A DNA stretch of 64,000 nucleotides, from positions 63,074,768 to 63,138,767 of the forward strand of contig NC_059081.1 in NCBI RefSeq assembly GCF_020497125.1, read 5' to 3'. The notes beneath the pieces were generated by a model, which was not told the origin of the DNA, did not search any database, and saw only the letters and a program-made list of their open reading frames with translations. This stretch comes from Mauremys mutica (taxonomy: Eukaryota > Chordata > Testudines > Geoemydidae). This document shows positions 47,298 through 55,125 of this stretch, one piece after another; position 1 is the first letter of the stretch; each line of letters begins with the position of its first letter. The position numbers and the translations under genes are program-made.

Positions 47298-48423
47298 TGT
47301 TGTGTATTTGGTTGTCATGGTTTTTGTTGCTATGGCAACTGAGTTAGATTATTATGGGTTAGCTCAGCCAGCTTCAGCCAGCGGAGTGAGCTCGCTCTCT
47401 CTCTGTAAATCAAATGGTGGTTTTGTTAGCTGTCAGCTCTCTGGCCTCAACTGATTTCTTCCTAAACCGGCTCCCACAAAAGGATATAACAAGTGGCGAC
47501 GAGGGTGAGATTCCGGTGCTGATCCAGTAACAGAAGGAAGTAGAAGTCAAGGTAAAGAACAAACAAACAAAAAAGCTGCTTGTTTGCACTGACTGTGAAA
47601 GTGAAACTAAAATCATGGCTACTCTGACCAGGCCCCTGGAGCCTTTTGATGAGAATATAGAGCAGTGGCATGTGTATACTGAGCGTTTTGAGCTTTTTTT
47701 TATTGCAAATGACATTACAGAAGCGAAGAAGGTGCCAATATTCTTAAGTGTTGTAGGGGCTAAAACCTACTCCCTGCTACGCAGCTTACTACACCCTGTT
47801 AAGCCAGCAACTAAATCTTACAGTGACATTGTGGAAATCCTGGGGTCCCATTTTTCCCCAAAACCACTGGTAATTGCTGAAAGATATAGGTTCCACAAAA
47901 GAGACCAAAAGGAAGATGAAACAGTTGTACAATTTGTAGCCATTTTAAAAAAGCTAGCAGAACACTGTGAATTTAAAGAAATGTTAAATGATGCCCTGTG
48001 TGACAGGTTAGTGTGTGGCCTCTACAGTGAAGCTATATGGAAGCGCCTACTGACAGAGGCTCAGCTTACCTTACAGAAGGTTGTTGATATTGCTGTCTCC
48101 ATGGAACTGGCTACAAGGGAGGCGCAATACATCGGTGCATCCCCTAGGGTGCAAAAAGTGTCACAAGAACCGACCCACAAAACGGTGCAGAGTCAAGAAT
48201 GTTACCGCTATGGTAAGCCGGGTCACCAGGCATCAGAATGCTGGTGTAAGGACCTGGTGTGTCGACACTGTGGCAAAAAGGGACACATTGAGTGTGCCTG
48301 TAAACCAAAGAAAAAGAGGCCTGTGGTCTGGCCGACAAAAAGAGGAACCCTGCATACCCTAGAGCAAACTCTCTGGCCTCAACTGATTTCTTCCTAAACC
48401 GGCTCCCCCCCAAGGATATAACA
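47298..48423 (+). mobile_element. Internally deleted gypsy-type LTR element with ATGGG target duplication
   Basis: The 5' LTR (47,298-47,491, 194 bp) starts TGTTGTGTATTTGG and ends GGATATAACA. It is followed by AGTGGCGACGAGG (primer-binding-site region) and an untranslated leader. After the gag gene the sequence jumps straight into the last 55-60 bp of the 3' LTR (about 48,368-48,423), ending in the same GGATATAACA. ATGGG flanks both sides (47,293-47,297 and 48,424-48,428). Protease, polymerase, integrase and most of the 3' LTR are gone. The breakpoint lies at CTCTCTGGCC, which is shared with the LTR. Confidence 0.9.
47615..48397 (+). CDS. Gypsy-type Gag with two zinc knuckles, truncated by deletion
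   Basis: 260 codons. Residues about 1-175 form a retrotransposon Gag capsid-like domain (PFDENIEQWHVYTERFELFF at the start, then a YRFHKRDQKEDETVVQFV block). Two CCHC knuckles follow. The second is canonical (C216, C219, H224, C229). The first has Tyr199 in place of its second Cys (C196-x2-Y199-x4-H204-x4-C209), so zinc binding there is probably lost. From about residue 245 the frame reads into 3' LTR sequence and stops, which marks the internal deletion. Gag assembles the particle that packages element RNA. This copy has no enzymes of its own. The start is the ATG in a good context (ATCATGGCT) after the leader. Confidence 0.8.
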   Translation: MATLTRPLEPFDENIEQWHVYTERFELFFIANDITEAKKVPIFLSVVGAKTYSLLRSLLHPVKPATKSYSDIVEILGSHFSPKPLVIAERYRFHKRDQKEDETVVQFVAILKKLAEHCEFKEMLNDALCDRLVCGLYSEAIWKRLLTEAQLTLQKVVDIAVSMELATREAQYIGASPRVQKVSQEPTHKTVQSQECYRYGKPGHQASECWCKDLVCRHCGKKGHIECACKPKKKRPVVWPTKRGTLHTLEQTLWPQLISS

Positions 48424-48545
48424 ATGGGCCCACGGAGGGGTGACCCGCCCCACATCCCCAGTGTTCCCCCCTGCATGGGTGGCCGTTTGGGGGAGACTCA
48501 GCCACCCCTGGCCTCTTAGACGGGCTGTGGCTAAAACACTGGCCT

Positions 48546-48627
48546 TGCTGTGAGCAGGATTTGAACCTGTGCAGGGAAACCCTCTTGGATTTCGAGTCCA
48601 ACACCTTAGCCACTCGGCCATCACAGC
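48546..48627 (-). tRNA. tRNA-Ser(CGA)
   Basis: On the minus strand this reads as a type II serine tRNA. The acceptor strands GCTGTGA and TCACAGC pair fully. The A box is TGGCCGAGTGG, the anticodon loop CTCGAAA (anticodon CGA) sits on a TTGGA/TCCAA stem, and a long variable arm and the B box GGTTCAAATCC follow. TTTT lies about ten bases downstream (48,532-48,535 as AAAA on the plus strand), as expected for pol III. Two oddities: the discriminator base is A rather than the G usual for eukaryotic tRNA-Ser, and the outer T-stem pair is an A-C mismatch. The gene may be a decaying copy. No intron is present. Confidence 0.85.
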
Positions 48628-48639
48628 TGTGAGCAAAGC

Positions 48640-48944
48640 AGCCCCCTAAGGCCAGAGAAACGCCCAGGCCTGACGTCATCTGAACTGCAGAATTCAAACA
48701 GCAAACCTGGCTCCCAAAGCACCAGGGGGAATTTGGGGCTCTCGTTCCTTCGCCGTGTGGTTAAGCACCAAACCAGCACCCTCCTGTGGGGTCTGTCATT
48801 GTTCCTCTCCACACTGTAACGATCGAGACAGGGAGAGGTCAGACAGTGAGGTAGAATCCAGCTCTGCCCCCCACCAGCTCCCGGCTCTATCCGCCAATGG
48901 ACTGACTTTCTCGCTGGATTAAACTGTTTGTATTGGACTCTTTT
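48640..48944. other. No gene or recognised repeat
   Basis: A short single-copy-looking spacer between the tRNA gene and the partial Harbinger copy. Only shadow frames are seen. Confidence 0.4.
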
Positions 48945-49053
48945 CTCTTTCCTCTGCAGCCTCCACCACGTGGCTGTAAACCGACACTGATTGTTATGCA
49001 AAGGAACAGTGAAGCATTCCCAATACTAACAATACCCTAATTCACCTAATTCA

Positions 49054-49356
49054 ATGCAGGAGTCGCCGAGCGAGATCACCCTGAGGAGGATCAGTGACAG
49101 AGATAGAGAGCGCATGCTGCGTGAAAGCCAGCACAAACCAGGGGCCTATGCTGCCATGCTCGTGGAGGCAATGCTTCCAGAGTACCTGAGGATAGCCTGG
49201 CGCGGAAAAGTGTCCTACCACGGAGCACGCAATAAGACAGCTCTCCCCAGGAACCTCATGCGGAGGCTTTTCGATTACCTGCAGGAGAGCTTCTCGGAGA
49301 TCTCCCAAGAGGATTTCTGTTCTATCCCCATATATATTGACCTTCTTTTCAACTAG
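49054..49356 (+). CDS. 100-aa frame of Harbinger copy 3, counterpart of the antisense intron frame
   Basis: An intact 100-codon frame starts MQESPSEITLRR and ends at a stop at 49,356. AATAAA follows at 49,378-49,383. It is closely similar, residue by residue, to the frame at 53,102-53,404, with no indel. Shared features are the RERML helix, PGAYAAMLVEAMLP, WRGKV, ALPRNL and EISQEDFCSIPI. It has no recognised function. A loose resemblance to BEN domains is speculation. It survives intact although the neighbouring Myb exon in the same copy has a frameshift. Confidence 0.6.
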   Translation: MQESPSEITLRRISDRDRERMLRESQHKPGAYAAMLVEAMLPEYLRIAWRGKVSYHGARNKTALPRNLMRRLFDYLQESFSEISQEDFCSIPIYIDLLFN

Positions 49357-49373
49357 TAACTATTCCTGCTCCA

Positions 49374-49930
49374 TTATAAATAAAGGTTTACATGTTTAAA
49401 GCACATACCAAGTGATCCTTCCCCTGATTCAGGGTCCGTGTTAATGGGTGGGGAGGGTTGGTAGGGGATCTCAGTGAGAGTGATGAACAGATCCTGGCTG
49501 TAGGGGAAATCAGCGTTGTAAGCGCTGTCGACTGCCTCGTCGTCCTCATTTGCTTCCTCATCTTCCCCATCCACAAACATCTCCGAGGAACCGGCCGTCG
49601 ACACTATCCCATCGTCAGAGTCCACGGTCAGTGGTGGGGTACTGGTGGCGGCCGCACCTAGAATTGAATGCAGTGCCTCGTAGAAGCGGCATGTCTGGGG
49701 CTGGGCTCCGGAGGGTCCGTTTGCTGCTTTGATCTTTTGGTAGCCTTGTCTCAGGTCCTTGATTTTCACGCGGCACTGCGTTGTATCCCGGCTGTATCCT
49801 CTGTCTGCCATGGCTTTGGAGACCTTCTCGTAGGTCTTTGCATTCCATTTTTTGGAGCGCAGCTCCGAAAGCACAGACTCATCGCCCCACAAGCGATCAG
49901 ATCCAAGACTTCCCGGTCAGTCCATGCAGG
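49374..49930 (-). pseudogene. Myb/SANT exon 1 of Harbinger copy 3, frameshifted
   Basis: The minus-strand frame up to 49,892 matches residues about 32-200 of the element 2 Myb protein (AKTYEKVSKAM, CRVKIKDLRQ, TCRFYEALH, DLFITLTEIPYQP). The start of the domain (AWTDREVLDLI) is encoded just upstream but in another frame. A one-base deletion (GATCGCTTGTGGGG against GATCGCTGTGTGGGG in element 2) separates them. A donor-like GTATGT follows the exon end. Exon 2 is absent. Confidence 0.8.
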
Positions 49931-49934
49931 AGGC

Positions 49935-50022
49935 TTCATCACATGACATTATCTTTAATTAAAGATTAATCTTTAATTCCTGGAGACTCCAGGACAATCC
50001 TGGAGACTTGGCAACACTATTT
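49935..50022. repeat. Short interspersed repeat fragment, MITE-like
   Basis: A fragment with TTAATTAAAGATTAATCTTT and then CCTGGAGACTCCAGG and ACTTGGCAAC. From memory this matches the terminal part of a hAT-like MITE abundant in turtles. It is only one end, so no terminal inverted repeat or target site can be shown. Confidence 0.4.
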
Positions 50023-50109
50023 CCTGAGACTAGATCTTTGGCTATTCATTATTTGTGGCATGTCATTGAGCATCCAGGTCACATGGTGTTGAGTCTGCAC
50101 CCAATGAGA

Positions 50110-50345
50110 TGACTAAACATCAGAGTTGGGCAAATAACAGATTTTTTCATTTCACTGGTAATTCTGAAAAATGAAGGCAGAGGAAGTCATTTTGGGTCAA
50201 ACAGAAAATGATTTTTTTAAAACATTTTCTGCAAATTGAAAAATTGTCAAATTGTTTTTGTTTCATTTGACAAAATGTCTTGTTTCAATTTTGAGTGCTT
50301 TTGGGGTTTAAAAATTTTTAAAAATAAATGTAAAGGAAATGTTGA
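50110..50345. repeat. AT-rich interspersed repeat
   Basis: An AT-rich stretch begins CAGAGTTGGGCAAA and is full of GAAAAATG, CAAATTG and TTTCATTT motifs. The same style recurs at 57,590-57,800 and 58,140-58,375 (ending CAACCAACTCTG in the other orientation). Probably one family of non-autonomous DNA transposon. The family name is not known to me. Confidence 0.4.
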
Positions 50346-50490
50346 CACCCAACATTGGTCTGAATCACAATAAATACACACATGAAGCACTTTGTCCATA
50401 TTTTGGACAAACCTCTTTATTGCATCTTGTGATTTGTTTTAACACCATGGGCCTGATTTAATGGAGTTATGTCATGATAGAACTAGAGTA

Positions 50491-51380
50491 ACTTAGTTCT
50501 GAGGAGTCCTGTGGCACCTTATAGACTAACAGACATATTGGAGCATAAGCTAGACGCATGCGTCTAACTAAGTGAGTATTGTGATAGACCCAGGCCAGTT
50601 GGGCACAGCAGAGTAGTAGAATGGAGATATACTGGCCACTGGATAAGCAGTTTTCTATTCCCTGAGTGACCAGAGCAGGGGCTGCTCCAGGCTAATGAGA
50701 ACACCTGACTCCAATTAACCTGCTAAGAGTCAGGTGAGGCTGTTAAGCACCTGGCTCTAATTAAAGCCCCTCTGGTGCTATAGAAGGGCTCACTCCAGTC
50801 AGGCCAGGGGGAGCCAGAGGAGAGGAAGTGCGTATGAGGAACTGGGAGCAAGAGATGTGCAAGAAGCTGAGAGTAGGCATACTGCTGGAGGACTAAGGAG
50901 TACAAGCATTATCAGGCACCAGGAGAAAGGTCCTGTGGTGAGGATAAAGATGGTGTTGGGAGGAGGCCATGGGGAAAGTAGCCCAGGGAGCTGTAGCTGT
51001 CGTGCAACTGTACCAGGAGGCATTATAGACAGCTGCAATCCACAGGCCCTGGGCTGGAACCCGGAGTAGAGGGCGGCCCTGGGTTCCCCTCAAACCTCTC
51101 AACTCCTGATCAAACCCAGGAGGAATTGACCTGGACTGTGGCTTCTACCAGAGAGGAAGGTCTCTGGGCTGTTTCCTGACCCACAGGGTGAATCTAAGAG
51201 ACAAGCAAATCTGCCAATAAGTGCAGGACCCACCAAGGTAGAGGAGGAACTTTGTCACAGTATTCATCCACGAAAGCTTATGCTCCAATATGTCTGTTAG
51301 TTTATAAGGTGCCACAGGATTCTTTGTGGATTTTTACAGATCCAGACTAACATGGCTACCCCTCTGATACTTAGTTCTGA
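50491..51380 (-). mobile_element. SINE-like element with 12-bp target duplications, split by a solo LTR
   Basis: ACTTAGTTCTGA occurs at 50,491-50,502 and 51,369-51,380 and brackets the element. In the minus-strand sense it begins TATCAGAGGGGTAGCC and continues GTTAGTCTGGATCTG. Its two halves carry inverted copies of a GTGCCACAGGA...CTATAAGG...GTCTGTTAG...GCTTATGCTCC block, so the whole folds as a hairpin. The 12-bp duplication points to LINE-mediated insertion. The 680-bp LTR at 50,580-51,259 is inserted in its middle. The family is very common in turtles, from memory. Confidence 0.75.
50580..51259 (+). mobile_element. Solo LTR, 680 bp, TG...CA, GTAT target duplication
   Basis: It starts TGTGATAGACCC and ends CTTTGTCACA (inverted TGTGA/TCACA termini). 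GTAT is present directly on both sides (50,576-50,579 and 51,260-51,263). A possible TATA-like CTATAGAAGG lies near 50,779. There is no internal coding region or second LTR, so the provirus-like interior was lost by LTR-LTR recombination. It interrupts the SINE-like element at a point where the two halves rejoin cleanly. Confidence 0.85.
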
Positions 51381-51438
51381 AGCTGCTCTAGCTTGTGCTG
51401 GAAACCAGGGGCTTTCTGAGTTGAGGTTCAAAGGTGGG

Positions 51439-51615
51439 AGGGATAGCTCTGTGGTTGGCACATTGGCCTGCTAAACCCAGGGTTGTGAGCTCAATCCTTG
51501 AGGGGGCCCCTTAGGGATCTGGGGCAAAAATCAGTACTTGGTCCTCCTAGTGAAGGCAGGGGGCTGGACTCAATGACCTTTCACGGTCCTTTCCAGTTCT
51601 AGGAGATAGGATATC
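51439..51615 (+). mobile_element. tRNA-derived SINE (Cry-like)
   Basis: This is the same family as 46,661-46,832: GATAGCTCTGTGGTTGGCAC, CATTGGCCTGCTAAACCC, a B-box-like GAGCTCAATCC and a tail ending TTCCAGTTCTAGGAG. The A box has a C-to-G type change relative to the other copy (GCTCTGTGG against CTCAGTGG), so it is probably transcriptionally weak. Confidence 0.85.
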
Positions 51616-52078
51616 TCCATTAAGTTATTTTTAACCACAATGTAAATTAATACTACCTTTACTCACTCAGTCCAGATGTGTGCCAACCTCAGCTCACCTG
51701 GACTGGTGAATCTGACCCATGGGCTGTACCACAGTCTGTGTTGATTGTCCCCAATCCTGAAAACACGAGCACACATGCTTGATTTAAGCATGGGAGCAAT
51801 TCCGTTGAAGACAATGGACCTACTTCCAGGAATAAAGTTAAATTTGTGCATAATTGTGTTTGCAGGATCAGGGCTTTAGATGTTGATAATGCTTGTTTAA
51901 AGTACAATTCTTAATTTGAGAGTAAGCTTTTAGTTCATTTAAAAATCCCATATCAAAAAATGTTCTGCTTGATTACAGTTGGCTATTCATTGATTTAGCT
52001 TTTAAAGAATAACAAATGGAAACATACGGTGGGCATGGCTTTCTAAATCCAGATCACAAATGGCATTTAAATGATCTC
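51616..52078. other. AT-rich spacer, no gene seen
   Basis: Short frames only. I see no repeat or RNA gene that can be supported before the left end of the large Harbinger element. Confidence 0.4.
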
Positions 52079-52471
52079 TTGGGCCTGGTCCACACTAGGA
52101 CTTTAATTCGAATTTAGCAGCGTTAATTCGAATTAACCGTGCACCCGTCCACACCAGGAAGCCATTTAATTCGACCTAGAGGGCTCTTTAGTTCGAATTC
52201 GGTACTCCACCCCGACGAGGGGAGTAGCGCTAAATTCGACATGGCTATGTCGAATTAGGCTAGGTGTGGATGCAAATCGAACTTACTAGCTCCGGGAGCT
52301 ATCCCACACTGCACCACTCTGTTGATGCTCTGGACAGCAGTCCGAGCTCAGATGTTCTGATCAGCCATACAGGAAAAGCACCGGGAAAATTTGAATTCCT
52401 TTTCCTGTCTGGCCATTTTGAATCTCATTTCCTGTGTGGACATCGCGGCGAGCTCAGCAGCACTGGCAGCG

Positions 52472-54339
52472 ATGCAGCGCTCTCCAGCAGAGGAGTCCAT
52501 GCAATCTCAGAGTAGAAAGAGGGCCCCAGCATGGACTGACCGGGAAGTCTTGGATCTGATCGCTGTGTGGGGCGATGAGTCTGTGCTTTCGGAGCTGCGC
52601 TCCAAAAAATGGAATGCAAAGACCTACGAGAAGGTCTCCAAAGCCATGGCACTCAGACGATACAGCCGGGATGCAACACAGTGCCGCGTGAAAATCAAGG
52701 ACCTGAGACAATGCTACCAAAAAATCAAAGCGGCAAACGGACGCTCCGGAGCCCAGCCCCAGACATGCCGCTTCTACGAGGCACTGCATGCCATTCTCGG
52801 TGGGTCTGCCACCACTGCCCCACCAGTGACCGTCGACTCTGAGGATGGGATAGTGTCGAGGGGCAGTTTCTCAGCGATGTTCGCCGATGGGGAAGATGAG
52901 GAAGGGTTTGTGGAGGACGAGGCAGGCGATAGCGGTTACAATACTGCTTTCCCTGACAGCCAGGATCTCTTCATCACCCTCACAGAGATCCCCTACCAAC
53001 CCTCCCCGGCTGTTAACCCGGACTCTGAATCAGGGGAAGGATCAGTCGGTAAGTGCTATAAACATGTAAACATTTATTTCTTAACAAAACAGGAATAAAA
53101 ACTATATAAAAAGAAGGTCAATGCATATAGGGATCGAACAAAAATCCTCTTGGGACAGTTCAACGAAGCTCTCTGAGAGGTACTCGAAAAGCCTCCGCAG
53201 GAGGTTCCTGGGGAGAGGTGCCTTGTTGGGTGCTCCGTGGAAGCACACTCTTCCGCGCCAGGCCATCAGGAGGTATAATGGGAGCATCGCCTCGACCAGC
53301 ATGGCAGCATAGGGCCCTGGTCTGTGCAGGGATTCACACAGCATGCGCTCTCTGTTTCTCCTGGAGACCCGCCTCAGGGTGATCTCGCTCGGCGACTGCT
53401 GCATCTAATTAGGGGAATTACTTTAATGTTACTATTGTGAATGCTTGACTTTTCCTTTGCATAACAATGACCGTCGTTTAACAGCCACGTGTTGTAGGCT
53501 GCAGAGGAAAAGCATACAGGGATCTTTCCCGGGGACAGCCACGAGGGGCTGGAACAGGGTCAGACTTTATGCTTTCCAGATTGCCTGCAGCAGGAGGGCA
53601 CTGCTATCCATTAACTGTTAAGCAGCCTAAAGTTTACGGCTTACCAGGCCTGGCTGCTACACGGATTCTGCTGTCCTGCCCCGCTTGTCCGATCTCCAGT
53701 GCAAGACCCCAGGCAATGAAAGCGAATGCCAAAAATTCGAACTTGTCCTGAGAGCACATGAGATTAGGTGCCCTGTATGGTCTTGTTCACAGAAACTGAG
53801 TAGACTGTGTTCAGTGTTCGCAAACATGTATCTTTGGAAGGAAATCACTTCCTTTTTCCCATCACACAGCTGCGGCTCTTTCCCGAACTGCCCCGGCATC
53901 CCCCTCACAGAGGCTGGCGCAGATTAGGCGGCGAAAGAAAAAGACTCGGGATGAGATGTTCGCTGAACTGATGGCCTGCTCCAGAGCCGAGGCGGCCCAG
54001 CAGAGCCAGTGGAGGGAGACCCTCTCTCAGCAGCAGCGCTCACACAGCGAACGGGAGGACAGGTGGCGGCAGGAAGACCAGCAGGTGACTCAAACGCTGC
54101 TTGGACTAATGAGGGAGCAAACGGACACGCTCCGGCGCCTTGTGGATGTTCTGCAGGACCGCAGGCAGGAGCAGAGAGCCCCCCTGAACTGTATCTGCAA
54201 CCGCCCTCCCCCGCCACAAAGTCCTGTCCCCCCCTCACCCAAAATCACAAGAAGGAGGGGCGCTAGGGGCCGTGAAAACTGTCACTCCAACCCAGCAGAG
54301 CGCTCATGTACCAAACAGCTCTCATTCCCTAAAGTTTGA
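52472..54339 (+). CDS. Harbinger Myb/SANT-like DNA-binding protein (element 2), two exons
   Basis: Predicted segments are 52,472-53,048 and 53,870-54,339, 348 aa. The donor is GTCG/GTAAGT and the acceptor CATCACACAG. The phase is 1 at both, and the join keeps the frame. Residues about 18-110 are a Myb/SANT-like domain (PF13837 type) with W21, W33, the recognition-helix region QCRVKIKDLR at 70-79 and TCRFYEAL at 98-105. It resembles the SANT-like domain fused in ZSCAN29-type proteins. An acidic linker follows, with SQDLFITLTEIPY. Exon 2 starts a basic RLAQIRRRKKK stretch, then a Gln/Arg-rich helix and a Pro-rich tail. By family knowledge it partners the transposase at transposon ends. ATTAAA lies at about 54,409. 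No disabling change is seen. Confidence 0.85.
53102..53404 (-). CDS. Antisense 100-aa frame in the Myb intron (element 2)
   Basis: An intact 100-codon frame starts MQQSPSEITLRR and stops at 53,102, with AATAAA within about 25 bp downstream on the same strand (near 53,078). It is entirely inside the intron of the plus-strand Myb gene. The ATG is directly preceded by a pyrimidine stretch and TTAG, so it may be a start codon or the first bases after a splice acceptor. The equivalents at 49,054 and 38,916 share length, stop position and downstream polyadenylation signal. The protein is basic with an alpha-helical pattern: RERML, PGPYAAMLVEAMLP, WRGRVCFHG, LPRNLLRRL. No known domain can be assigned with confidence. 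Confidence 0.65.
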   Translation of the reverse strand: MQQSPSEITLRRVSRRNRERMLCESLHRPGPYAAMLVEAMLPLYLLMAWRGRVCFHGAPNKAPLPRNLLRRLFEYLSESFVELSQEDFCSIPICIDLLFI

Positions 54340-55125
54340 GAATTGCTTGGCTTCCTGGCTCACCCGATCCCAAATCCCAGTTTCATCCCCCAACTGTGTA
54401 GTTGAGTATTAAAAATAGTTTGCTGTTCATTACTGTTTCCATCATGTTTCTTTGCAGAAGACTTTGTGTGAAGGGGGGGAAGGGGTTTGTTAATTGCATA
54501 GGACAGCCAGCATTAACAGGGTACAGACATGGGGGCAGGATCAACAGCAGGTCACACACAGAGTGCAGTCACTAGGCACCCGGGTCACTCTGCGAGGTGT
54601 CTGCTGCCCCAGGTCAGTCTGGGAGGTGTATGTTGCCCCAGGGTCCGAGCGCCTGGCATCCACAAATGGCAAGGCAGGCTGCCCTTACCATGCCCTTCCA
54701 CCCTAGCCATGAACCTCTACGATTCCCTGAGCCCCAGCCAGAGCCATCATCACCCCACACCTACTCACCCTTCCCACACACCCCTCACACCTTCCTGCAA
54801 ACCCACCCCTTCCTGCACACCCTCTGGTAACCGTCCTCCCCCCAGAGACCACTGTAGGAGCAGGAGCCTGTCAGTCCTCGAGTGTAGAAGCGGTCTGTAC
54901 ATCACTGCACACCGTACCCACCACAGTCTGAGTCCCTGTTGGAACCCTTGAACGAGAATTCGTTAGTAAAGTAAACTTTGTTAATTAAAAATGTTCCAAT
55001 ACCTTTATTTTTAAACGTCTGTTGGAAGGGGGGACACCTGGTGAACGGGGTATGTAACCGCTGAAAAAAGTCAATAATAACTGAAACAGGGGCAGGTTCA
55101 GCTTCCCTGTAAAGAGACTGGACAG

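Larger units (their letters stand above)
48945..49930 (-). mobile_element. Partial Harbinger copy 3, inverted relative to copy 2
   Basis: It is homologous to 52,520-53,510 of element 2 but in the opposite orientation. It holds Myb exon 1, its splice donor region and the antisense 100-aa frame, and nothing else. No terminal inverted repeats or transposase are present. The right end abuts another repeat (49,931 onward), and the left end stops where similarity to element 2 ends, at CTTTCCTCTGCAG. Confidence 0.85.

Noticed and set aside
53924..54238. 104-aa minus frame inside Myb exon 2 of element 2
   Set aside because: It is antisense to the better supported exon 2 and has no counterpart in element 1.
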